Source of the DNA: JBIKLM01 sp044375105
GTDB taxonomy: Bacteria > Planctomycetota > UBA1135 > GCA-002686595
DNA length: 25,071 nucleotides
Assembly (NCBI GenBank): GCA_044375105.1
Contig: JBILNK010000051.1
Span: 1 to 25,071 of the forward strand
Direction: 5' to 3'
Both the position numbers and the translations under genes were made by a program. Below the pieces are notes generated by a model. It was not told where the DNA came from. It searched no databases and was given only the letters and a program-made list of their open reading frames with translations. Positions within the stretch are counted from its first letter, which is position 1; each line of letters opens with the position of its first letter. Below, piece by piece: positions 6,733-14,199 of this stretch.

Positions 6733-7739
6733 CCGTTCCGACGCCGCGCATGCAGCAGCCCTCCGCCAGCGCTGTGGATCGACTCTGCGCCGCGGCATTG
6801 GCGGAGGACCTGTTCCCCGACCCGGAGGGCGCCGTCGCCGAGCTGCCCCTGCCGCCGGGCGCGGGCCTCGAGCGCGGCGCTTTGGCCGGCTGGATCGGCC
6901 GGGACCTGACCGCCGCCGTGATCCCCGCCGATGCCCGCGGTCAGGGGCGTCTGCTGGCCAAGGAGCGCGGCGTGCTCTTCGGGCTGTCGGTCTTCGCGCG
7001 GGTTTTCGAGCTGCTCGACCGGACCTTCGTGCTCGAGCCCCTGTGCGCGGACGGGCAGGCGCTCGAGCCCGGCCAGGACGTGGCGCGCCTGTCCGGGAGC
7101 GCCCGGGCGCTGCTGGTCGGCGAGCGCAGCGCGCTCAATTTCCTGCAGCGCCTGTCCGGCACCGCCAGCCTGACGGCGCGCTTCGTGGCCGCGGCCTCCG
7201 GGCGTTGCGCGCTGCTGGACACGCGCAAGACCAACCCTGGCTGGCGCCAGCTCCAAAAGGCCGCCGTGCGCGCCGGCGGCGGCGTCAACCACCGCATGGG
7301 CCTCTACGACGAGGTCATGCTCAAGGACAACCACGCCGATTTTTCGGCCGATCCGGGCGAGGGTCCGCCGGCGCGGCTCGCTCGGCTGGTTCACCTCGCG
7401 CGCATCGCCCACGGCCCCGAGGTGCGCTTGACCGCCGAGGCGCGGGATCTCGAGCAAGCCAGCGCGGCGCTCGAGGCGGGCGCCGATGTGCTGCTGCTCG
7501 ACAACTTCTCGGCCGCCGCGCTGGGCCCGGTGTGCGCCGAGCTCAAGGCCCGCGCCCGCCGGTTGGGCCGCGCGGTGCTGCTCGAGGCCTCCGGCGGCAT
7601 CCGCCTCGAAAACGTGCCCCAATTCGCGGCCTGCGGCGTCGATCGCATCTCCGTGGGGGCCCTGACCCACTCCGCCGGCGCGCTCGACCTGTCCCTCGAG
7701 CTCGAGCCTCCGGCCCGCAGCCCCGGAGCCCCGGCATGA
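6729..7739 (+). CDS. nadC: Nicotinate-nucleotide pyrophosphorylase (carboxylating), quinolinate phosphoribosyltransferase
   Basis: NadC turns quinolinate and PRPP into nicotinate mononucleotide, CO2 and pyrophosphate in de novo NAD synthesis. The 336-aa protein has the full motif set: SGSARALLVGERSALNFLQR, LLDTRKTNPGWRQLQK (near residue 164), GGGVNHRMGLYDEVMLKDNH (near 188), VLLLDNF, and EASGGIRLENVPQFAACGVD then ISVGALTHS at the end of the barrel. The usual family length is about 280-300 aa; the excess is mainly an N-terminal extension, so the true start could lie a little inside. It overlaps both neighbours by 4 nt (ATGA). nadA and nadB are not in the window. Confidence 0.95.
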   Translation: MTVPTPRMQQPSASAVDRLCAAALAEDLFPDPEGAVAELPLPPGAGLERGALAGWIGRDLTAAVIPADARGQGRLLAKERGVLFGLSVFARVFELLDRTFVLEPLCADGQALEPGQDVARLSGSARALLVGERSALNFLQRLSGTASLTARFVAAASGRCALLDTRKTNPGWRQLQKAAVRAGGGVNHRMGLYDEVMLKDNHADFSADPGEGPPARLARLVHLARIAHGPEVRLTAEARDLEQASAALEAGADVLLLDNFSAAALGPVCAELKARARRLGRAVLLEASGGIRLENVPQFAACGVDRISVGALTHSAGALDLSLELEPPARSPGAPA

Positions 7740-8197
7740 GCGTCGAGGCCGCGCCCGCCGGCCCGCCGCGCATCGAGCTGCGGTTGCCCGCCACCCACCG
7801 CTTCACGCGCCTCGGCCGCCGGGTCGTCGAGCGCCTGGCCGAGCGCCAGGGCTACGAGCCGCGCCGCGTGGAGGAGCTCTCGCTGATCGCCTCCGAGCTG
7901 CTCTCCAACTGCGTGGACCATGCCCAGCCGAGCAGCGAACTCCTGTGGATGCAGCTCGGCGTGTCGTTCGGACCGACGGGCTGGGAGCTCGAGGTGATCG
8001 ATCAGGGCGGCGGGGACGCCGTGCGGCTCAACGCGGCCCTGGCCGAGCCCCTCGAGCCGGCGCTCGATGAGCTCGATCCCGACCAGGAGCGCGGCCGAGG
8101 CCTGCTGCTGCTGCGCTCGCTGGTCGACGATCTGCAGGCCAGCCCCTCGGCGGATGGCCGCGGCCTGCGTTTGCTGGCCAGAAAACGCTGGTCATGA
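7736..8197 (+). CDS. RsbW/SpoIIAB-like serine-kinase-type ATPase (anti-sigma factor family)
   Basis: A 153-aa single-domain GHKL ATPase of the kind that binds sigma factors or phosphorylates an anti-sigma-factor antagonist. The N-box reads LSLIASELLSNCVDHAQ with Asn at about 58. The G1 box is EVIDQGGGD with Asp at about 89. The G2 box is ERGRGLLLLRSLVDDLQ. No STAS-domain antagonist, PP2C phosphatase or sigma factor gene lies nearby, so its partner is unknown. The ATG overlaps the nadC stop and its own TGA overlaps the next ATG, both as ATGA, so it is embedded in a translationally coupled row. Its substrate and regulatory role are not visible from the sequence. Confidence 0.85.
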   Translation: MSVEAAPAGPPRIELRLPATHRFTRLGRRVVERLAERQGYEPRRVEELSLIASELLSNCVDHAQPSSELLWMQLGVSFGPTGWELEVIDQGGGDAVRLNAALAEPLEPALDELDPDQERGRGLLLLRSLVDDLQASPSADGRGLRLLARKRWS

Positions 8198-8766
8198 CGC
8201 CTGCGGACCTCCGGCCGCCGCCGGTTGCGGCCGACATTGCGGCCGACCACGGGGCCGCACCGCGGCGCCCCTGGTACGCGCTGCTCGGGGCCCTGCCGCG
8301 GCCCCTGGCCCTGCTCCTGGCCCTGGCCTGGGCGGCGCTGATCTGGCGGTTCTCTTCCGGCCCGATCTCCCTGGGTGCGCGCCTGCCCTTCGGGCGGCTG
8401 CTCAACAACCTGGCCCACGGCCCCCTGTACGCCGTTCTGGTGGGCCTGCTGGCCTTCGCCCTGCCGCGCCGCAGCGCGCCATTCCCCTGGCCACGGCTGA
8501 CCGCCCCGCGGGCCCTGGCCCTGGTGGCCTTCGGACTGGCCTACGGGCTGCTGGACGAGTGGCACCAGCTGGCCAGCCCCGGGCGCAGCGGCAGCTGGTC
8601 CGATCTGGCCACGGACCTGTGCGGCGCGCTGCTGGCTCTGGCGGCCATCTCCGGCCTCGAGAACCCCAGGGAGGCGCGCTCCGCCCAGCGCTTCGCGGCC
8701 GCCCTGGCGCTGGTGGCCCTGGCGGCCCTGTTCGCCACCTACGGCCCGCCCCTGCCGATCGCTTAG
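8194..8766 (+). CDS. VanZ-like membrane protein
   Basis: A 190-aa protein with about four to five membrane helices. The VanZ signature is present: LLNNLAHGPLYAVLVGLL, then YGLLDEWHQ, then a PGRSGSWSDLATDLCGALL loop and helix. VanZ-family proteins include the low-level teicoplanin resistance protein of enterococci, but most members are of unknown function in the envelope, so no resistance role should be assumed. It overlaps the ATPase gene by 4 nt and ends 10 bp before purB. A soluble N-terminal stretch of about 30 residues precedes the first helix. Confidence 0.85.
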   Translation: MTPADLRPPPVAADIAADHGAAPRRPWYALLGALPRPLALLLALAWAALIWRFSSGPISLGARLPFGRLLNNLAHGPLYAVLVGLLAFALPRRSAPFPWPRLTAPRALALVAFGLAYGLLDEWHQLASPGRSGSWSDLATDLCGALLALAAISGLENPREARSAQRFAAALALVALAALFATYGPPLPIA

Positions 8767-8776
8767 GCTCCGGCCC

Positions 8777-10246
8777 ATGAGCGCCACCGCCGCCGGCGGG
8801 GCCGGCCCCGGGCCGGCTCCGGAAGAGTCGTACCTCTCGCCCCTGTCGACCCGCTACGCCAGCCAGGCCATGCGCCGGCTGTTCTCGGAGGCCCACCGCA
8901 TCGGGCTGTGGCGCGACTTGTGGATCGCCCTGGCCAAGGCCCAGCGCGAGCTGGGGCTGCCGATCCGCGCCGAGCAGATCGAGGCCCTCGAGCGCACCCA
9001 GGCCGCGGTGCCCTTCGCGCGCGCCCGGGCGCTCGAGGCCGAGCTGCGCCACGACGTGATGGCCCACGTGCACGCCTGGGGCGAGCAGGCCCCCGAGGCG
9101 CGCGGCATCCTGCATCTCGGGGCCACCTCCTGCTACGTCACCGACAACGCGGATCTGCTGATCCTGCGCGCCGGCCTGGACCTGCTCGAGCGCCAGGCAG
9201 TCGAAATCCTGCGCCGCTTGGCGGCCTTCGCCCGCGAGCACCGCCACGTGCCGACCCTGGGCCTGACCCACTACCAGCCCGCCCAGGCCACCACGGTCGG
9301 CAAGCGCGCCTGCCTGTGGATCCAGGACCTCTTGCACGATCTCGAGGATCTCTCGCACGCGCGCCACATGATCCGCTTCCGCGGCGTCAAGGGCACCACG
9401 GGCACCCAGGCCTCGTTCCTCGAGCTGTTCCATGGCGACCACGCCAAGGTGCGCGAGCTCGACCGCCGGGTGACGGCCGCCTTCGGCTTCGAGAAGAGCT
9501 TCGCCGTCACGGGGCAAACCTACCCGCGGCAGCTCGATTTCCGCGTCGGCCAAGCGCTGTCGTCCCTGGCCCAATCCGCGCACAAATTCGCTGTCGATCT
9601 GCGCTTGTCCTCGGGTCGCCGCGAGCTCGAGGAGCCCTTCGAAAAGCATCAGATCGGCTCCTCGGCCATGCCCTGGAAGCGCAACCCCATGCGCAGCGAG
9701 CGCATCTGCGCCTTGGCTCGCTTCGTGATGTCGAGCCTCGATAACCTGGCTCAGACCGCCGCACAGCAATGGTTCGAGCGCACGCTCGACGACTCGGCCA
9801 ACCGGCGCATCGTGATCTCCGAGATGTTCCTGGCCAGCGATGCGCTGCTGCAGCTCTACCAGAACGTCGCCGGCGGGCTGGTGGTGCACCGCGCCGTGGT
9901 GGAGCGCAACCTGCGCGAGGAACTGCCCTTCCTGGCATCCGAAGCCTTGCTGATGGCCGCTGTGGAAGCCGGGGCCGATCGCCAGGACGCCCACGAAGCC
10001 CTGCGCCTGCATGCCCGAGCCGCCTCCGAAGCGATCCACCGCGGCGAGCCGAACCCGCTGGCGGAGCGGCTGGCCAACGACCCGGCTTTCGGGCCGATCG
10101 CAGGCAATCTGGACCGCCTGCTCGAGCCCCAGCGCTTCGTCGGCCGCGCGCCGCAGCAGGTGGAGGAGTTCCTGGCCGAGGAGGTCGAGCCGGTCCTGGC
10201 GCGCGCCCAGCACCTCGCCCCGCCGCCGGCCGAGATCCGCGTCTGA
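8777..10246 (+). CDS. purB: Adenylosuccinate lyase, eukaryote-like type
   Basis: PurB cleaves SAICAR and adenylosuccinate in purine synthesis, releasing fumarate. The protein is 489 aa. The signature loop GSSAMPWKRNPMRSER lies near residue 294. Other blocks are ELRHDVMAHVHAWG, HLGATSCYVTDNADL, THYQPAQATTVGKR, RGVKGTTGTQASFLELF, QWFERTLDDSANRR and GRAPQQVEEFL. By memory these blocks follow animal ADSL closely over the entire length, more than the shorter B. subtilis-type PurB of about 430 aa. The start at 8777 gives the same N-terminal SPLSTRYAS alignment point. It lies 10 bp after the VanZ gene, in the same transcript by appearance. A 7-bp hairpin follows the stop immediately. Confidence 0.95.
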   Translation: MSATAAGGAGPGPAPEESYLSPLSTRYASQAMRRLFSEAHRIGLWRDLWIALAKAQRELGLPIRAEQIEALERTQAAVPFARARALEAELRHDVMAHVHAWGEQAPEARGILHLGATSCYVTDNADLLILRAGLDLLERQAVEILRRLAAFAREHRHVPTLGLTHYQPAQATTVGKRACLWIQDLLHDLEDLSHARHMIRFRGVKGTTGTQASFLELFHGDHAKVRELDRRVTAAFGFEKSFAVTGQTYPRQLDFRVGQALSSLAQSAHKFAVDLRLSSGRRELEEPFEKHQIGSSAMPWKRNPMRSERICALARFVMSSLDNLAQTAAQQWFERTLDDSANRRIVISEMFLASDALLQLYQNVAGGLVVHRAVVERNLREELPFLASEALLMAAVEAGADRQDAHEALRLHARAASEAIHRGEPNPLAERLANDPAFGPIAGNLDRLLEPQRFVGRAPQQVEEFLAEEVEPVLARAQHLAPPPAEIRV

Positions 10247-10247
10247 T

Positions 10248-10267
10248 CGGGAACGAGCGAGTTCCCG
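10248..10267 (+). terminator. Hairpin directly after purB
   Basis: CGGGAAC-GAGCGA-GTTCCCG is a perfect 7-bp stem with a 6-nt loop, starting 1 nt after the purB stop. There is no T-tract, so it may stabilise the 3' end or be a Rho-type pause rather than a classical terminator. Confidence 0.5.
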
Positions 10268-10717
10268 CGCTCGGGCCGCTCCACGGCGCTGGGGCCCGCT
10301 TCCACGGGGCAGGGCGGCGGGCCTGCGATGGGCGCTGCGGCCACAGCCTGGACATCTCTGGCGCCCCAGCAAAGCCGCGCCGGGGCGGGCCCGAGCGGGC
10401 CTGGCCAGCTTCCGAGGTGAAGCTGTGGGCGGCCAGCGCCCGCGCGACGCCGAAAGCCCCCCAAACTTCGGCGGGGCTCGTGCCGCACGGCCGGGGGGGC
10501 TCGGCAGCTCCGCCGAGCCGGCCGGGATGGGGCGCGGCGGCGATCCGGGATGCTTTGGAGCGCGGAACTCGCCGCTCAGCCGCCCTCCCAGTCCTCGCAG
10601 GCGGCCGCATCGCCTGGGCCAAGGCCTCTCCGGAAGCCGGCCGGCGCTTGAGTCCGAGCCCTGCCGAGGTCGAGAATCGAGACGCTCGGCCCTCGCCGCG
10701 CTGCGAGCTGGGCGCCT
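10268..10717. other. Intergenic region rich in hairpins, no gene recognised
   Basis: The region contains CGCCGAA (10448-10454) paired with TTCGGCG (10467-10473), and the perfect stem GGCTCGGC-AGCTCC-GCCGAGCC at 10498-10519. No conserved riboswitch or RNA family is recognisable. Open frames crossing it are continuations of frames that are shadows in neighbouring genes. Confidence 0.45.
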
Positions 10718-11686
10718 ATGGCGCCCAAGGCTACAGCCTGGTCCCTGGCCGCCCAGCACGACACCGTGACCGCCCCCGGCATCCCCAACGACTACGCGCT
10801 GTCGACGTTCTGCTTTGGTGCTCGTCTGGCGAGCATCCAGGATCAGGTGTTCGCTGCCGTGGGCATGGGGTTCCGCAAGCTCGAGCTCGGCCTGTCCGAT
10901 TCGCCGCCCAGCATGGACGGGCTGGACGAAGCGCGCAGCGAAACCGGCACCGAGCTGGTTTCTTTGGTGGCCGGCTGCCGCGACTCGATCAGCCGCGACC
11001 AGCCGGCCCTGCGCTTGGCGAGCTTGGACGAAGACGGTCGCCAGCGCGCGATCAGCGCGGTGCGGCGCCACGCGCGCCTCTCGAGCACCTGGGGCTGCCG
11101 GCGGCTGGTGGTGCGCGGCAGCCAGGTCGAGGACCCGGTCCTGACCGCCGAGGCGCGCGCGCTGGAAGCCGAGGCGCTGCTCAACGGCGTCAGCGCCGAT
11201 CTGCGCGAAAAGGTCGGGCAATTCGTGGAACGGGTGCAAAATCACGGCCAGCACCAGCTCGAGCAATTGTGCCGTTCTTTGCACGAATTGATGGGGGAGT
11301 TCCCGCACCTGCAGTTCTCGATCGAGCCCGGCCGCTACATCGACGACCTGCTCGGATTCAACGCGATGGGCTGGGTCCTCGATGCGCTGAAGGGCAAGAA
11401 CCTGGGCTACTGGCACGATGTGGGGCGGATCCACCTGCGCGAGCGCCAGGGGCTGCCCAAGCAAGCCGCCTGGCTCGAGCGCTACGGCGCTCGCATGGTC
11501 GGCATCCACCTGCAGGACGCCGCGGCCCACGAGACGGCCATGCCGCTCGGCCTCGGCGAGGTCGACTTCAAGCTGATCAAGGAGTACCTGCCGGCCCACG
11601 CCGAGCGCGTGCTCGAGCTGCACCACCGCCACGGGCGCGCGGAGATCCTGGCCTCGGTCAAGTTCTTGCTCGCGGCCGGCATCTGA
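10718..11686 (+). CDS. Sugar phosphate isomerase/epimerase-like TIM-barrel protein
   Basis: A 322-aa member of the xylose-isomerase-like TIM barrel (AP endonuclease 2) superfamily, whose metal-dependent enzymes act on sugars, inositols or abasic DNA. Likely metal ligands lie in FSIEPGRYIDD (near residue 202), YWHDVGRIHLRE (near 231), MVGIHLQDAA (near 262) and LELHHRHG (near 301). The phrase PLGLGEVDFKLIKEYL after the third site is typical of the sugar isomerase/epimerase branch. The substrate cannot be told. The start is uncertain: the ATG at 10718 or a GTG at 10766 both precede the first barrel strand (YALSTFCFGAR). It stands alone between two long intergenic gaps. Confidence 0.8.
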   Translation: MAPKATAWSLAAQHDTVTAPGIPNDYALSTFCFGARLASIQDQVFAAVGMGFRKLELGLSDSPPSMDGLDEARSETGTELVSLVAGCRDSISRDQPALRLASLDEDGRQRAISAVRRHARLSSTWGCRRLVVRGSQVEDPVLTAEARALEAEALLNGVSADLREKVGQFVERVQNHGQHQLEQLCRSLHELMGEFPHLQFSIEPGRYIDDLLGFNAMGWVLDALKGKNLGYWHDVGRIHLRERQGLPKQAAWLERYGARMVGIHLQDAAAHETAMPLGLGEVDFKLIKEYLPAHAERVLELHHRHGRAEILASVKFLLAAGI

Positions 11687-12121
11687 TCGCGGGGCCGCCG
11701 GTCGGACTCGGCCGGCGCGGTGGGTCTGAGCGCGGCCAGGGGGCTGAGCCCGTGGTGCTTCGAAGACCGCAGCCTCCGGGGGGGGCACGGGGCCCAAGGC
11801 GAGCGGCGGGTCGGCAAAGGAGCCTCCGCGGGCGCAGGCGCGTGGGCCGGGACCAAAGCGCGCTGCTCGGGATCGCAGGCGTCCCCGGGCGGGGAGCTGT
11901 ACGACCGTGTCCAAACTTAGGAATGTCTGTCGATATAGCCGTCCGGCGAGCCCCCCGGTTCGCTCCGGGGCGCCCGGGGGCTCGACCCGACGCGGACGCA
12001 CCAGCGCCGTGCCCTGCCCGGCCCCGCTCTCCGCAGCGGGCCCCCGGGACCGGGTCGACCGACGCGGGCCGGGCGGTCGCCGCTACCATCCCCGCAAGCC
12101 GCCGGGCCGCCGGCGTCGACG
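11687..12121. other. Intergenic region with a small AT-richer island
   Basis: No gene is recognised. At about 11903-11938 the sequence becomes locally AT-richer (CCAAACTTAGGAATGTCTG and GATATAG), unlike its surroundings. It could be a promoter or a remnant of an insertion-sequence end, but I cannot assign it. TACCAT at 12084-12089 may be a -10 box for the next gene. Confidence 0.4.
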
Positions 12122-13234
12122 ATGAATCAACCGCTGCGCCGATTTCGGCCGGGGCCGATGCCCCTCAGCAAGACTCCGGGCGCCGAACGGGGCGAGGCGC
12201 TCCTGCAGGTGCTGGAGGAGGCCGCCCAGCGGACCGGCCGCCGGGCCTTCCTGGTGCTGACCCACAAGGGGCCCGACCCCGACGCCCTGGGGGCCTGCGT
12301 GGGACTGGCCGGGGGCTTGCGGCAGTTGCTGGAGGCGGATTTCCGCGTGGCCACCAGCGGCCGCATCTTCCGCGCCGAGAACCTGGCCATGGTGCGCGAG
12401 CTGGGCCTGTTCTTCGACGAGCTCGGCAACGTCGATGCGGCCCGCTTCGCCGGTGGCTTGCTGGTCGATTCCCAGCCCGGCTTCGGCCACACCCAGATCC
12501 CGACCGGCCTGCCCCTGCTGGCGGTGATCGACCACCACCGCGGCAGCGAGGATCGCTGCGCCGCCATGGGGGTGCGCCACCGCGACGTGCGCGACGGCGT
12601 CGGTTCGACCTCGGCGATGGTCTGGGAGTATCTGCACGGGCTCGGGGTCGAACTCGATGCGCGCATGGCCACGGCGCTGTTCTGCGGCGTGCGCTACGAC
12701 ACGGGCGACCTCAGCCAAAACGTCTCCGCCCTCGACGAACAGGCCTATTTCGAGCTCTTCCGGCAAGCCGATCGGCCGATGCTGGCGCGCATCCAGCGCC
12801 CGCGCTTGCCCCAGGAGTACTTCAAGGAGCTGCAGCGCTCCCTGCGCCTGGCGCGGCGGCAGGGTCGCGCCGTGGTGGCCCTGCTCGGGCAGGTGGTCAA
12901 TCCGGAGTCGGTGGCCGAGATGGCGGACTTCTTCCTGCGGCTCGAAGGCGTGCACTGGACGCTGGTCGGGGGGGCCTACGAGGGCCAGTACTACGTGTCG
13001 TTGCGCACCCGTCTGGCCCAGCTGGAGGCCTACCCGCTGCTCGACCGGCTGCTGGGCGGGCAGGGGTCGTTCGGCGGCCATGGCAGCGTGGCGGGCGGCC
13101 GGATCGCGCTCGAGGGCGGAGGCCAGCCGGCCCTGCGCACGGTCGAGCGCCGGCTGCGTGCCCGGGTGCTCGAGGTCATCGATCCCGCGGGCGCCCTGGA
13201 CGAAGAGGCGCGGCTGGGCCGGCCTCTGACCTGA
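12122..13234 (+). CDS. DHH-family phosphoesterase (NrnA / oligoribonuclease-pAp phosphatase-like)
   Basis: A 370-aa DHH/DHHA1 protein. NrnA-type members degrade short RNA oligonucleotides (nanoRNAs) and dephosphorylate pAp. The first metal motif is LVLTHKGPDPDALGACVG (H48, D52, D54). Then follow GLLVDSQPG, the namesake VIDHHRGSE and CGVRYDTGDLS. The DHHA1 domain ends in SFGGHGSVAGGRIAL near residue 318, a substrate-binding Gly-rich motif. The middle contains a long helical linker. The start is the ATG at 12122; a second ATG at 12158 also precedes the first motif. Other DHH proteins (RecJ, exopolyphosphatase, cyclic-di-AMP phosphodiesterase GdpP) are larger or differently arranged, so NrnA-like is the best call. 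Confidence 0.85.
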   Translation: MNQPLRRFRPGPMPLSKTPGAERGEALLQVLEEAAQRTGRRAFLVLTHKGPDPDALGACVGLAGGLRQLLEADFRVATSGRIFRAENLAMVRELGLFFDELGNVDAARFAGGLLVDSQPGFGHTQIPTGLPLLAVIDHHRGSEDRCAAMGVRHRDVRDGVGSTSAMVWEYLHGLGVELDARMATALFCGVRYDTGDLSQNVSALDEQAYFELFRQADRPMLARIQRPRLPQEYFKELQRSLRLARRQGRAVVALLGQVVNPESVAEMADFFLRLEGVHWTLVGGAYEGQYYVSLRTRLAQLEAYPLLDRLLGGQGSFGGHGSVAGGRIALEGGGQPALRTVERRLRARVLEVIDPAGALDEEARLGRPLT

Positions 13235-13545
13235 GGCCGCGCCCCGCGCAAAGGGCGGCGGCCCGCGGGCCCTCGGGCCGGCTGCGGCCGGGTCTTCGGG
13301 CATCGGGCCGGGGCCAGCCGGACCGCTGCCGCTGCGCCCCCCGGCTGTCCGGGGCTGTCCAGGCCCGGCGGTGGGCCCCGGATCAAGGCCCGCTCCACCC
13401 TCCCGCCGGTTCAAGGGGGCCTCGGACTCGATCCAGGCCCGAGCCCTCGGCACTCGGAGTGGCAGAGGCCCCCCTCCGAGGCATTGCGCAGGGGCTCCGG
13501 GAGCGGTGGCTTCGAAAAAAAACCGCTCGGGGCGCCCTTGCCCCC
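13235..13545. other. Intergenic region, one A-rich hairpin
   Basis: About 310 bp without a recognisable gene. GAGCGGT (13501-13507) and ACCGCTC (13522-13528) could pair around a 14-nt loop containing eight A residues, the only homopolymer A-run nearby. It lies just upstream of the tRNA-Gly promoter. Confidence 0.4.
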
Positions 13546-13573
13546 TTGCTTCGAGCGCCGCGCCTGCTAACTT
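13546..13573 (+). promoter_or_regulatory. Candidate promoter of tRNA-Gly
   Basis: TTGCTT (13546-13551) and TAACTT (13568-13573) are separated by 16 bp, and the mature tRNA begins 14 bp later. The -10 box is preceded by TGC, resembling an extended -10. Confidence 0.45.
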
Positions 13574-13581
13574 CTCGCCCC
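13570..13581 (+). repeat. Direct repeat flanking tRNA-Gly, left copy
   Basis: ACTTCTCGCCCC here is identical to 13662-13673, immediately after the tRNA. The two copies are exactly 92 bp apart and bracket the tRNA gene. Confidence 0.8.
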
Positions 13582-13587
13582 ACTCAA

Positions 13588-13662
13588 GCGGCTGTAGCTC
13601 AGTGGTAGAGCACAACCTTGCCAAGGTTGGGGTCGTGGGTTCAAGTCCCATCAGCCGCTCCA
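13588..13662 (+). tRNA. tRNA-Gly (anticodon GCC)
   Basis: The full cloverleaf is visible. The acceptor stem GCGGCTG/CAGCCGC is perfect. The D arm is GCTC-AGTGGTA-GAGC. The anticodon arm CAACC-TTGCCAA-GGTTG carries GCC, reading Gly codon GGC. The T arm is GTGGG-TTCAAGT-CCCAT. The discriminator is T and the CCA end is encoded at 13660-13662. The length is 72 nt plus CCA. It is flanked by a 12-bp direct repeat. Confidence 0.97.
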
Positions 13663-13673
13663 CTTCTCGCCCC
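13662..13673 (+). repeat. Direct repeat flanking tRNA-Gly, right copy
   Basis: This is the second ACTTCTCGCCCC copy. Its first base is the terminal A of the encoded CCA. Confidence 0.8.
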
Positions 13674-14199
13674 GGGGTGTGGGCAGGGAGGTGTTGCGAT
13701 CGCAATCGCGATCGGGCCTGCGATCCGGTTTCCGCTCCCCTGCGGCGCCGGTCCTTGAAGAGCAGGCGGTTCAACGGGCTTGTTCGTTCTGGGGCCAGGC
13801 GGCGATCGACCGACCCTAGGAGCGCACGGATCCCGCGGCGCCGGCTCGGCGACGAGTCTAGGCGCGCCCTCCGCGCCGAGGCCGACCCGCTGGTGCGCCT
13901 CCTCGGGCCAGCAGGCCGTCGGCCAGCCGCGCGGGCTCTGGGGGGGCGGACCGATCGCGCGCTCCGACCGCGCGCGCCGCTCGGCGATCTCGGGTGCGAG
14001 AGCAGAGGAACCTTGGGATCACAGCCGGCGCTCCTCCCCGGGTTGGACCGCGGTGTTCGAGCGCCGGCACCAGATCCTGAGCGCACCGTCCGGTGGCGAC
14101 GCGGACCGCGCCGGGGCGATGGGCGGGCAGCGCGATCCGCGGCCTGAACCGTGCGGAGGGCGGCGCGTTGACAGCGCACCCAAACCCCCCGAGCCCCCG
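13674..14199. other. Intergenic region upstream of the TonB-dependent receptor
   Basis: About 525 bp without a recognised gene. It holds the perfect 12-bp palindrome TTGCGATCGCAA (13694-13705) followed by a related TCGCGATCG. This could be a protein-binding site, but it lies about 500 bp from the receptor start. TTGACA at 14168-14173 has no matching -10 box. Confidence 0.4.

Noticed and set aside
8194..8766. Glycopeptide resistance gene
   Set aside because: Only the VanZ-like membrane protein is present, with no vanH/A/X ligase or dipeptidase genes; most VanZ-family members have no known resistance role.
8402..12001. 1199-codon open frame on the minus strand
   Set aside because: It runs antisense to VanZ, purB and the isomerase gene, which have clear family motifs. 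Its translation is Gln/Gly/Ala/Arg-rich with no recognisable domain, as expected from GC-rich antisense frames.
9769..13608. 1279-codon open frame on the plus strand in another frame
   Set aside because: It overlaps purB, the isomerase and DHH genes out of frame, crosses three spacers, and is Arg/Pro/Gly/Ala-rich without any domain.
14168..14173. TTGACA as a -35 box for the receptor
   Set aside because: No -10-like hexamer lies 15-19 bp downstream; the following sequence is almost all C.
12083..14179. 698-codon minus-strand open frame across DHH gene and tRNA-Gly
   Set aside because: It is antisense to a well-supported gene and passes through a tRNA; no domain is recognisable.
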